Below, in pieces: positions 1 through 5,949 of a DNA stretch of 8,136 bases. Position 1 is the stretch's first letter. Every line of letters starts with the position of its first letter. The translations under genes and the position numbers were made by a program. Location of the stretch: assembly GCA_040255675.1 (NCBI GenBank), contig JBDZVM010000072.1, positions 1-8,136 of the forward strand, written 5' to 3'. The notes beneath the pieces are model-generated. The model did not search any database. It saw only the letters and a list, made by a program, of their open reading frames with translations, and was not told the DNA's origin. Source of the stretch: JBDZVM01 sp040255675 (GTDB lineage Bacteria > Actinomycetota > Actinomycetes > Acidothermales > Acidothermaceae).

Positions 1-29
1 GGCACCTATGGGGGTAAAAGTCTTCGCGA

Positions 30-1385
30 TCACGTGAGTTCGCGGAGGGCGTCGAGGATGCCGCGATGAAACGTCGGATACGCGTACATCAAGGAGCGCA
101 GGCGGTCGAGAGGCACCTCGGCGTGGATCGCCACCGCGAGCGCTGACATCACCTCTCCGCCTGAGGGCCCCGCGACCGTCGCGCCCACGAGCACCTGGCG
201 CGCCCGATCGGCTACCAGTTTGATGAAGCCGTCGTTGCCAAGGCCGTGGATCCAGCCGCGCGATGTTGTCGACAGCTCAGTTTTTCCGACCAGGACGTCG
301 ATTCCCGCATCGCGTGCTTGCTGTTCTGTCAAGCCGACGGCGCCTATTTCGGGGTCGGTGAAGGTCACTCGGGGCAACGCCCGATAATCGGCTGCGGGCA
401 CCGAAGAGTCGCCGAGAATGTCGCCGACCACGATGTCGGCCTGATACATCGACACGTGGGTGAAGGCGCCTTTCCCTGTCATGTCGCCGATTGCCCACAC
501 TCCGGGCGCAACGCGCAGGCGCGAGTCGACGGGCACGAAGCGCTGCGCCACGTCGACACCGAGCGCGTCGAGGCCAACCGCGCCAAGGTCGATCCGGCGT
601 CCGGTAGCTACCAAAAGTCGCTGCGCGGTCAGGGTTTCACCGGCGTCCAGCTCGATCGAGAAACATTCGTCGTAGCGCACGCTCGCGGCCTTGGCACCGA
701 GCCGGACGTCGATGCCCTCGCGGGTGAAAACGTCGGCGAGCACAGTGCCGGCCTCGGGTTCGTCAGACGGCAGCAAGCGCGGTGCCGCCTCGACGACGGT
801 GACACCCGATCCGAATCGCGCGAACACTTGCGCAATCTCGGCGCCGATCGCACCCCCGCCCAACACCAGCAAGGACGGCGGAACGTCTGTTGCCTTCATC
901 GCGTCACGACTCGTCCAGTACGGTGTTCCTTCCAACCCGGCGATCGGCGGGATCGAAGGCTCGCCGCCGGTGTTGAGGACGATCGCGCGTCGCGCTTCAA
1001 TCTCGCGGTCGCCGACGCGCACCACTCCGGCCTTGACGATTTCGCCGTGCCCGCGCACGAAACGGCCGCCCTTGCCCTGGAAGCGTTCGACGGCGACTTT
1101 GTCGTCCCAGTCGTCGGTTGCTTCGTCCTTGATGCGCGAGGCTACCGGCGCCCAGTCGGGAGTGACCTGTGATTGCCCCGCAAGTTCGCGTACCCGTCGT
1201 GCTTCGGCGAGCGCGTCTGCCGCGCGAATCATCATCTTGCTCGGAATGCAGCCGTAGTAAGGGCATTCACCGCCGACCAGGCGCTGGTCGATGCCGACGA
1301 CGTCGAGTCCCGCTTCAGCCAAGCGCCCCGCGGCGTGCTCACCGCCGGGGCCCATTCCGATGACGACGACGTCGACCTGCTCCAT
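30..1385 (-). CDS. FAD/NAD(P)-dependent disulfide oxidoreductase family protein
   Basis: 451 residues, the usual length for the dihydrolipoamide dehydrogenase / mercuric reductase / mycothione reductase superfamily. Seen: an N-terminal FAD dinucleotide fold (GMGPGGEHAA, residues 10-19), a redox-active CX4C motif (GGECPYYGCIPSK, Cys41 and Cys46), a second nucleotide fold (GGGAIGAE, 176-183) with Glu199 ending its second strand, which usually favours NADH over NADPH, the ATGR segment and WAIGD FAD motif, then the dimerisation domain. Odd: the C-terminal HPTxxE motif that supplies the catalytic His-Glu pair in classical members reads Y436-P-T-F-H-R441, so both residues are replaced. It is probably a cytosolic flavoprotein using NAD(P)H; the substrate is unknown, and true lipoamide or mercuric reductase activity is doubtful. 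The start is supported by AAAGGTG at 1393-1399, seven bases upstream. It lies 17 bases after the ABC ATPase gene on the same strand and is probably co-transcribed with it. Confidence 0.9.
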   Translation of the reverse strand: MEQVDVVVIGMGPGGEHAAGRLAEAGLDVVGIDQRLVGGECPYYGCIPSKMMIRAADALAEARRVRELAGQSQVTPDWAPVASRIKDEATDDWDDKVAVERFQGKGGRFVRGHGEIVKAGVVRVGDREIEARRAIVLNTGGEPSIPPIAGLEGTPYWTSRDAMKATDVPPSLLVLGGGAIGAEIAQVFARFGSGVTVVEAAPRLLPSDEPEAGTVLADVFTREGIDVRLGAKAASVRYDECFSIELDAGETLTAQRLLVATGRRIDLGAVGLDALGVDVAQRFVPVDSRLRVAPGVWAIGDMTGKGAFTHVSMYQADIVVGDILGDSSVPAADYRALPRVTFTDPEIGAVGLTEQQARDAGIDVLVGKTELSTTSRGWIHGLGNDGFIKLVADRARQVLVGATVAGPSGGEVMSALAVAIHAEVPLDRLRSLMYAYPTFHRGILDALRELT

Positions 1386-1402
1386 GGCGGCGCACCTTTC
1401 GG

Positions 1403-2581
1403 CTATGCGGATCCGACAGTATCGAGAACAATCTGCTCAGGTGGTACCCCGCCCGCGTCGGAATCGACCGACCGGCGCAAAGCTTCGTGCAATGTGGCTG
1501 GTGTCAAGACACCGAGAAAGCGGTCGCCATCGAGCACCGCGACCCATCCGGCGTCGTGCTGCAGCATTTCGGCGAACGCTTGCTTGAGCGACGAACCTGC
1601 CTCGACCCACGCCTCCATGCGCCGCGCCGCGTCGCGCACCAGCCCGCTGGCCGCCGTCGAATCGACACTCACCCAGCCGTGTAGCCGCTCGTTCGGATCC
1701 AGGACGACGGCCCAGCGGGACTTTGCCGTCCGCAGCGTTGTCGCCGCCGCGGCGAGGTCGTCGTCGAGATGGACGACGGGCGGATGCACCAAATCATTAG
1801 CGGTAATAGGGGTTACCGACATCCGTTTGAGCCCGCGATCGCTGCCGACGAAATCGGCGACGAATCCGTTGGCGGGCGCACCGAGAACCGTCGCCGGATT
1901 GTCGTACTGCTCGAGCTTGCCGCCTTGGCTGAATACCGCGATGAGATCGCCCAGCCGCACGGCCTCTTCTATGTCGTGCGTAACGAAGAGCACGGTCTTT
2001 CGCACGTCGGCTTGCAAGCGCAGGAATTCTTCTTGCAGATGGTCGCGCGCGATGGGGTCGACGGCGCCGAACGGTTCGTCCATGAGCAGCACCGGCGGAT
2101 CGGCGGCAAGAGCGCGGGCCACGCCGACCCGCTGCTGCTGCCCGCCCGAAAGCTCATGGGGGTAGCGCTTGCCGACGACGCCGGGATCGAGGCCGACGAG
2201 TTCGAGAAGTTCGAGCGCGCGGGTCTTGCGTCGTTTACGGTCCCAGCCCAGGAGTTCAGGAACCGTAGCGACGTTGTCGAGCACGCTGCGGTGCGGGAAC
2301 AGGCCCACCTGCTGGATGACATAACCCATGCGCCGCCGGAGTTGCACGGGGTCAGCGTGAGTGATGTCGTCGCCGTCCAGGTAGAGATGACCGCTCGTCG
2401 GCTCGATGAGCCGGTTGACCATCTTCAGCGTGGTGGTCTTGCCGCAGCCTGACGGGCCGACGAGCATGACCAGCGCGCCGCGCGGTATGTCCATCGTGAG
2501 ATCGCCGACCGCGACCGTGCCGTCGGCGTAACGTTTGGACACGTGCTGGAGCCGAATCATCGGTTGCTCGGTAGCGTCCAT
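1403..2581 (-). CDS. opuCA: Osmoprotectant (glycine betaine/choline/proline-type) ABC transporter ATPase with CBS region
   Basis: 392 residues, a length typical of OpuCA/ProV-type ATPases with a C-terminal CBS pair. Seen: Walker A GPSGCGKT (42-49), Q-loop Gln90, signature LSGGQ (144-148), Walker B VLLMDEP (164-170) with Glu169, and H-loop His202. A linker follows, then a region at about 263-380 resembling two CBS repeats. It would energise uptake of compatible solutes through the two permeases encoded divergently at 2584-3983. In OpuA-type homologues the CBS repeats sense ionic strength, and in some OpuCA proteins they bind c-di-AMP; whether this one does is inference. Start: Met1 at 2581 has GAAGG seven bases upstream (2589-2593), already inside the divergent permease gene. 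Met8 at 2560 begins the conserved fold (MIRLQHVSKRY) and is the alternative. The symbol reflects family and CBS architecture, not proven orthology. Confidence 0.93.
   Translation of the reverse strand: MDATEQPMIRLQHVSKRYADGTVAVGDLTMDIPRGALVMLVGPSGCGKTTTLKMVNRLIEPTSGHLYLDGDDITHADPVQLRRRMGYVIQQVGLFPHRSVLDNVATVPELLGWDRKRRKTRALELLELVGLDPGVVGKRYPHELSGGQQQRVGVARALAADPPVLLMDEPFGAVDPIARDHLQEEFLRLQADVRKTVLFVTHDIEEAVRLGDLIAVFSQGGKLEQYDNPATVLGAPANGFVADFVGSDRGLKRMSVTPITANDLVHPPVVHLDDDLAAAATTLRTAKSRWAVVLDPNERLHGWVSVDSTAASGLVRDAARRMEAWVEAGSSLKQAFAEMLQHDAGWVAVLDGDRFLGVLTPATLHEALRRSVDSDAGGVPPEQIVLDTVGSA
2572..2577 (+). promoter_or_regulatory. Candidate -10 element for leaderless permease transcript
   Basis: TAGCGT fits the loose actinobacterial TANNNT -10 pattern. 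It ends seven bases before the ATG at 2584, which is the spacing expected if transcription starts at the A of that codon. No Shine-Dalgarno sequence is visible before this ATG, which is consistent with a leaderless message. No good -35 element was found and the hexamer is short, so this is only a candidate. It lies inside the coding region of the divergent ATPase. Confidence 0.3.
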
Positions 2582-2583
2582 CT

Positions 2584-3270
2584 ATGAACCTTCGCACCGG
2601 TGATTGCCTCCAGGCAAACGCTTGGGTTTGCTGGAAGTACGTGACGACGCGCCACGACGACCTGACCAGTGCCATTCAGCAGCACGTGTGGCTCACCGTC
2701 GAGACGGTTTTGATCGCGCTCGCGGTCTCGTTGCCCTTGGCGATAGCGGTCCGGTGGTCGCGGCGCGCGACCGGCGGTTTGCTCGCCGTCACGACTGCCA
2801 TTTACGCCGTGCCGTCATTGGCGATGTTCGGTGTGCTGGTGCCTATCACCGGACTACGGCCGGCGACCGTCGTCGCCGGCCTCGTGCTGTATTCGCTCAC
2901 CATCGTGGTGCGCAATGTGCTGGCGGGCCTGGAGGCGGTTCCACCCGACGTGGTCGAGGCGGCTCGTGGCATGGGCATGAGCCGGTTTCGCATTCTCGTG
3001 GCGGTCGAGTTGCCGCTTGCGGTGCCCGCCATATTCGCCGGGTTGCGCGTCGCGACGGTCTCTACCGTGGCGCTCGCGACGATCGGCTACCTGATCGGCG
3101 AGGGCGGCCTCGGCAACCTTATTCACGAAGGGCTCACCCAGTACTTCAAGGCAGAAGTGCTGACGGCGAGCGTGCTTTGCGTCGTCCTCGCTGTCGTGCT
3201 CGACGCGGTGCTGGTCGGGTTCAAATGGCTGTTGACGCCGTGGACGCGAACCAAGGCGGCGACGTCATGA
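2584..3270 (+). CDS. Osmoprotectant ABC transporter permease (first of two)
   Basis: 228 residues, a BPD_transp_1 inner-membrane permease of the OpuCB/ProW/YehY type. Hydrophobic segments lie at about 34-56, 62-86, 91-113, 147-172 and 194-219. The cytoplasmic EAA loop that docks the ATPase is clear: EAARGMGMSRFRILVAVELP from residue 125. The IYAVPSLAMFGVL segment is characteristic of the osmoprotectant branch. The N-terminal stretch has two cysteines (Cys8, Cys16) before the first membrane segment; I recall similar N-termini in actinobacterial homologues, so I keep the ATG at 2584 although it lacks a visible ribosome binding site. GTG at 2641 is an alternative that would remove this stretch. 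The stop overlaps the next start as ATGA (3267-3270), indicating translational coupling. It probably forms a heteromeric pore with the second permease. Confidence 0.9.
   Translation: MNLRTGDCLQANAWVCWKYVTTRHDDLTSAIQQHVWLTVETVLIALAVSLPLAIAVRWSRRATGGLLAVTTAIYAVPSLAMFGVLVPITGLRPATVVAGLVLYSLTIVVRNVLAGLEAVPPDVVEAARGMGMSRFRILVAVELPLAVPAIFAGLRVATVSTVALATIGYLIGEGGLGNLIHEGLTQYFKAEVLTASVLCVVLAVVLDAVLVGFKWLLTPWTRTKAATS
2589..2593 (-). promoter_or_regulatory. Ribosome binding site of the ABC ATPase
   Basis: The minus strand reads GAAGG here, seven bases before the ATG at 2581. It favours that start over the internal Met8 codon (2560), which has only a weak CGAG upstream. The site lies inside the first codons of the divergent permease gene, so the two 5' ends overlap if both starts are right. 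Confidence 0.5.
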
Positions 3271-3983
3271 AGAGCATTTCCGGGATTTTCGATTGGCTGA
3301 CGGACGCCGCGCATTGGCATGGCACTGACGGCATCGTCGCGCGGTCGATCGAACACATCGAGCTTTCCGCCGTCGCGCTGGTGATTGCGGTGCTTCTCGG
3401 CCTGCCGCTCGCGCTCTGGCTTGGGCACATCAAGAAGGGCGGTTTTCTCGCCGTCAACGTGAGCAACGTCGGCCGCGCGGTCCCTACATTCGCCGTGCTC
3501 ACCTTGCTGGCGTTGACGTCGCTCGGCATCGGGTCGTTCGCCGTCGTCCTCGCGCTGGTGCTGTTCGGCATTCCGCCGGTGCTCACCAACGCTTACGTCG
3601 GCATCCGAGAAGTCAACCGCGACGTGGTCGAGGCTGCCCGAGGCATGGGCATGACCGGCTTTCAGCAGTTGCGCCGAGTGGAGCTTCCGCTCGCGATCCC
3701 GTTGGTGCTCAACGGAATTCGACTGTCGGCGGTGCAGATTGTTGGCACCATGACGATCGCGGCACTCGTGTCCGGGCCCGGGTTGGGGCGCATCATCCAG
3801 GAGGGTTTCGCCACGCAAAACGAGCCGGAACTCGAGGCGGGGGCGCTGCTCGTCGTCGTCCTGGCGCTCCTTGTCGAAGCCGCCTTCGCATGGTTACAGC
3901 GTGTCGTCGATCCGATGCGGCGCGCACGCAAGAGTTCGCAGACGCCGGCCCCCGCCGCGCCGGCGGTGCTCGACGCCGCGTAG
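3267..3983 (+). CDS. Osmoprotectant ABC transporter permease (second of two)
   Basis: 238 residues, a BPD_transp_1 permease of the OpuCD/ProW/YehW type. The start is ATG 3267, overlapping the stop of the first permease by four bases. The frame stays open much further upstream, back to about 2604, but that part only shadows the first permease. Seen: an N-terminal amphipathic region resembling the usual start of this subfamily, a first membrane segment at about 33-53, the family motif NVGRAVPTFAVL, further hydrophobic segments, and the ATPase-docking EAA loop EAARGMGMTGFQQLRRVELP from residue 122, closely parallel to that of its partner. The C-terminus is a short basic then Ala/Pro-rich tail. 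It should pair with the first permease and the ATPase at 1403-2581. Confidence 0.92.
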   Translation: MKSISGIFDWLTDAAHWHGTDGIVARSIEHIELSAVALVIAVLLGLPLALWLGHIKKGGFLAVNVSNVGRAVPTFAVLTLLALTSLGIGSFAVVLALVLFGIPPVLTNAYVGIREVNRDVVEAARGMGMTGFQQLRRVELPLAIPLVLNGIRLSAVQIVGTMTIAALVSGPGLGRIIQEGFATQNEPELEAGALLVVVLALLVEAAFAWLQRVVDPMRRARKSSQTPAPAAPAVLDAA

Positions 3984-4139
3984 CGAGCCACGAAAACGGG
4001 TCGATTCCCTGACTTTTACCGGGTCGCGCATCTCGTTCGCCGCGATGTAGCGTGGAAAGCGATCGCAGGCAGCGGGTGTGCAGGTGCCCGCCCGACACGC
4101 GTGACCTGCACGGTCACGGGACACAAAAGGCGGTGCGAG
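3984..4139 (+). other. Gap between second permease and binding-protein gene
   Basis: 156 bases without a supported gene. No strong hairpin with a T-run and no paired -35/-10 promoter was found. TAGCGT at 4048-4053 is the same hexamer as the candidate -10 upstream of the first permease and could serve a separate promoter for the binding protein, but no -35 accompanies it. AAAAGG at 4125-4130, nine bases before ATG 4140, is the likely ribosome binding site. A GTG at 4101 is in frame with the downstream gene but would bury its lipoprotein signal behind 13 extra residues. Confidence 0.4.
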
Positions 4140-5090
4140 ATGAACCGGCGCTTCTTCATGTTTTTCGTGGCTGCTATCGCGGCGGTGCTCGGGTTGACCG
4201 GCTGCGGCAGCTCGAGCAAGAGCCCTTCGGCGGTTGGTTCGAGCGCAGCGGCGTCAGGCGGCGGCCACGTGGTTATCGGCTCGGCCGACTTCTCCGAAAG
4301 CGAAGTGATGGCCAACCTTTATGCTGCATTGCTGCAAAACGCCGGCTACACGACAGAAATCAAGACGGTCACCACTCGTGAGATCTACGAGCCGGCGCTC
4401 GAAGCAGGCCAGATCGATATCGTGCCCGACTACGCGGCCACATTCACGGAGTTTCTCAACCACAAGGTGAACGGCCCCAACGCTCCCGCTGTTGCCACGA
4501 CTAACAAAGACACCACTCTCGTGCAATTGAACAAGCTCGCGAAGCCCCGCGGCCTCACCGCACTTGAGCCAAGCGATGCCGCCGACCAAAACGCCTTCGC
4601 CGTCACGAAAACTTTCGCGGCCGAACATCACTTGAAGACTCTCAGCGATCTCGCCGCGGCCAAGTTACCGGTGCGGCTGGCGGCCCCGGCCGAGTGCAAG
4701 AGCCGCGAGTTTTGCAAGGGCGCGCTCGTCGACAAGTACGGCATCAACGTGACGACGTACGACACGTTCGATTTCGACTCGGTGCCCGGCAAGCGTGCCG
4801 TGCAGACCGGCCACGACGACATGGTGGAGGTCGCCACCGACGACGGCACGCTCGATCAGTTCGACCTGGTGATTCTCGACGACGACATGCACGTGCAGCT
4901 CGCCGACAACTTGGTGCCGATCGTCGGCAAGAAATTCGCGGACGACCAAAAGCTTGCCGCGGCCATCAACAAGCTGGCGCCGGTGCTGACAAGCGCGGAC
5001 CTCGGCGCGCTCGACGCCAAGGTCGACACCGAGCGGGCCAAGCCGGCCGACGTCGCGAACGCCTACCTCAAAGACAAGGGGCTCATCTGA
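4140..5090 (+). CDS. Osmoprotectant ABC transporter substrate-binding lipoprotein (OpuAC/ProX/OpuCC type)
   Basis: 316 residues from ATG 4140, with AAAAGG nine bases upstream. The N-terminus is a lipoprotein signal: basic MNRR, a hydrophobic core, then lipobox LTGC with Cys22 as the lipidated residue, followed by a Ser/Ala/Gly-rich tether. The mature part matches the OpuAC glycine betaine/choline-binding fold: VVIGSADFSESEVMANLYA near the start, TREIYEPALEAGQIDIVPDY, and the central DQNAFAVT segment. Cys186 and Cys192 (AECKSREFC) are close enough to form a disulfide outside the cell. It would be anchored to the outer face of the membrane and deliver substrate to the two permeases just upstream. 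The substrate (glycine betaine, choline, carnitine or proline betaine) cannot be read from the sequence. The 156-base gap allows expression in excess of the permeases. Confidence 0.92.
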   Translation: MNRRFFMFFVAAIAAVLGLTGCGSSSKSPSAVGSSAAASGGGHVVIGSADFSESEVMANLYAALLQNAGYTTEIKTVTTREIYEPALEAGQIDIVPDYAATFTEFLNHKVNGPNAPAVATTNKDTTLVQLNKLAKPRGLTALEPSDAADQNAFAVTKTFAAEHHLKTLSDLAAAKLPVRLAAPAECKSREFCKGALVDKYGINVTTYDTFDFDSVPGKRAVQTGHDDMVEVATDDGTLDQFDLVILDDDMHVQLADNLVPIVGKKFADDQKLAAAINKLAPVLTSADLGALDAKVDTERAKPADVANAYLKDKGLI

Positions 5091-5182
5091 GCGATTCGGC
5101 GCCAGCGGCGCGGTGGATGATGAACCAATCGGCGGGTTTGGTCGTATGCGACAGGCGACAGCAATCCCGTCCGCCGCTCTCA

Positions 5183-5200
5183 CCGGCCGATTTCGGCCGG
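5183..5200 (+). other. Inverted repeat (hairpin) upstream of the Rieske gene
   Basis: CCGGCCGA and TCGGCCGG are perfect eight-base arms separated by TT. The hairpin sits ten bases before the AAGGAGG ribosome binding site of the next gene and 92 bases after the binding-protein stop. No T-run follows, so it is not a classical intrinsic terminator. It could be an mRNA-end stabiliser, a weak terminator or a leader structure. Confidence 0.4.
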
Positions 5201-5210
5201 GCCCGCGCCC

Positions 5211-5217
5211 AAGGAGG
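5211..5217 (+). promoter_or_regulatory. Strong ribosome binding site fixing the Rieske gene start
   Basis: AAGGAGG is a near-perfect anti-16S match, four bases before GTG 5222. It decides for that GTG over the in-frame ATG at 5117, which has no comparable site and would put about 65 residues ahead of the twin-arginine motif. Confidence 0.75.
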
Positions 5218-5221
5218 CCAC

Positions 5222-5776
5222 GTGCACCCCGAGTCCAACTCCCGCCAACCTGCCGACGCCGACGTTTCGGCTGACCTAGCGGATCGCGTGGCGACCGTGC
5301 GTCCGACGCGCCGCACGCTGCTCCTCGCCGGCGTGACGGCGGCGGGCGCGGCTGGTGCCGCGGCGCTCGCCGGGTGTTCGGGTGGATCGAGCTCGGGCGG
5401 ACCTGGCTCGGGTGACGCCGTCCAGGATTCGACGACGCCGGGCGCCGGGGCGGGCGGCACTAGCGGCGGCACTAGCGGCGGCACTGGCACGGCGCTCGCG
5501 AAGGTTTCCGACGTCCCGGTCGGCAACGCGATCTCGGCCAAGCTCGGCGACCAGCCGATCCTGATTTCGCAGCCTCAGGCCGGCACGATCGTGGCATTCA
5601 CGGCGATCTGCACGCACATGGGCTGCACGGTGCGACCGGCCGGCAAGGAGTTCCACTGCCCGTGCCACGGGTCGGTCTACAACGCCGCGACTGGCGAGGT
5701 GATCCACGGTCCCGCGCCGCGCTCGCTCGCGAAGATTCCAACGAAGGTCGTCGACGGCGAGGTCATGTCCGTCTGA
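5222..5776 (+). CDS. Rieske [2Fe-2S] protein, predicted Tat-exported lipoprotein
   Basis: 184 residues from GTG 5222. Seen: a twin-arginine signal (TRRTLLLAG, Arg30-Arg31), an Ala/Gly-rich hydrophobic stretch, and a lipobox LAGC with Cys52, so a folded cofactor protein is probably exported by Tat and lipidated outside the membrane. Residues 53-90 form a Gly/Ser/Thr-rich linker that includes a GGTS repeat. The Rieske domain covers about 91-184, with CTHMGC (Cys130, His132, Cys135) and CPCHGS (Cys146, Cys148, His149). By family rules Cys130, His132, Cys146 and His149 bind the cluster and Cys135-Cys148 form a disulfide, as in the high-potential bc1/QcrA class. It is far smaller than actinobacterial QcrA, lacks multiple membrane segments and has no cytochrome neighbours. 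It is therefore a stand-alone electron carrier with an unknown partner. Confidence 0.9.
   Translation: MHPESNSRQPADADVSADLADRVATVRPTRRTLLLAGVTAAGAAGAAALAGCSGGSSSGGPGSGDAVQDSTTPGAGAGGTSGGTSGGTGTALAKVSDVPVGNAISAKLGDQPILISQPQAGTIVAFTAICTHMGCTVRPAGKEFHCPCHGSVYNAATGEVIHGPAPRSLAKIPTKVVDGEVMSV
5453..5488 (+). repeat. Three tandem 12-base units in the Rieske linker
   Basis: The unit GGCGGCACTAGC occurs twice exactly and once with a single change (GGCGGCACTGGC). The copies encode GGTS, GGTS and GGTG in the flexible linker between the lipid anchor and the Rieske domain. Near-identical codons suggest recent expansion by slippage, so linker length may vary between strains. Confidence 0.85.
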
Positions 5777-5798
5777 CCCGGGGCGCGGGTCCACTGGC

Positions 5799-5823
5799 CC
5801 GGTCAGGCGGTGGTTTTGACCGG
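5799..5823 (+). terminator. Possible weak terminator after the Rieske gene
   Basis: CCGGTCA (5799-5805) and TGACCGG (5817-5823) form a seven-base stem with an 11-base loop, followed by only three Ts. A smaller stem, GACCCG/CGGGTC (5775-5780/5786-5791), overlaps the Rieske stop codon. Position fits the end of a transcript before a new regulatory region; the short T-run and long loop make this uncertain. Confidence 0.35.
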
Positions 5824-5882
5824 TTTGGCGTAGTCCTCCTGGGCGGAAAATCCGGCAAATCGATCGAGTACCGGGGATCGCC

Positions 5883-5911
5883 TTGTCGCCGTCCGATGCT
5901 CACGCTATGGT
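5883..5911 (+). promoter_or_regulatory. Candidate housekeeping promoter of the NlpC/P60 gene
   Basis: TTGTCG (5883-5888) and TATGGT (5906-5911) each match the -35 and -10 consensus at four of six positions and are separated by 17 bases. Transcription would begin near 5918, giving a leader of about 200 bases that contains the whole riboswitch. TAATGT at 5940-5945 is an alternative -10 just before the riboswitch, without a good -35. Confidence 0.35.
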
Positions 5912-5927
5912 CGTCGCGTCCGGGGTT

Positions 5928-5943
5928 GTAACACTTCCGTAAT
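5928..5943 (+). promoter_or_regulatory. GTAAC-N6-GTAAT direct repeat (MtrA- or GlnR-like box)
   Basis: Two half-sites, GTAAC (5928-5932) and GTAAT (5939-5943), lie 11 bases apart, about one helical turn, as expected for an OmpR-family dimer. As I recall, the actinobacterial MtrA regulator, which controls cell-wall hydrolase genes, binds direct repeats of this form (GTAAC-N6-GTAAC), and GlnR uses a related GTnAC-N6-GAAAC site. The box lies directly before the riboswitch of a wall hydrolase, which favours MtrA. Its place relative to the start of transcription is unresolved. Confidence 0.45.
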
Positions 5944-5949
5944 GTTCCC

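Noticed and set aside
13..22. GGTAAAAGTC, with its reverse complement at 4011-4020
   Set aside because: Many ten-base matches are expected by chance in a window of this size, and neither copy has a supporting context.
246..1172. 308-residue open frame on the plus strand opposite the oxidoreductase
   Set aside because: It has no recognisable domain or ribosome binding site and lies antisense to a clear flavoprotein; long antisense frames are expected in high-GC DNA.
1801..1818. CGGTAA-N6-TTACCG inverted repeat inside the ATPase gene
   Set aside because: Six-base arms at a fixed spacing are expected about twice by chance in 8 kb, and it lies in the coding linker before the CBS region.
1173..2165. 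330-residue open frame on the plus strand opposite the ATPase and oxidoreductase
   Set aside because: It is Ser/Arg/Thr-rich with no motif, crosses the boundary of two real genes and is a shadow frame.
2604..3266. Upstream extension of the second permease, making a 459-residue protein
   Set aside because: The extension is Arg-rich, lies out of frame over the first permease and has no permease features; the true start is the ATGA overlap at 3267.
4186..4722. Cys186 and Cys192 in the substrate-binding protein as a novel feature
   Set aside because: I recall a similar cysteine pair in other actinobacterial OpuAC-type proteins, so it is probably a normal disulfide.
4694..5221. Upstream extension of the Rieske protein to 360 residues
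   Set aside because: It overlaps the substrate-binding protein in another frame, and AAGGAGG before GTG 5222 sets the start.
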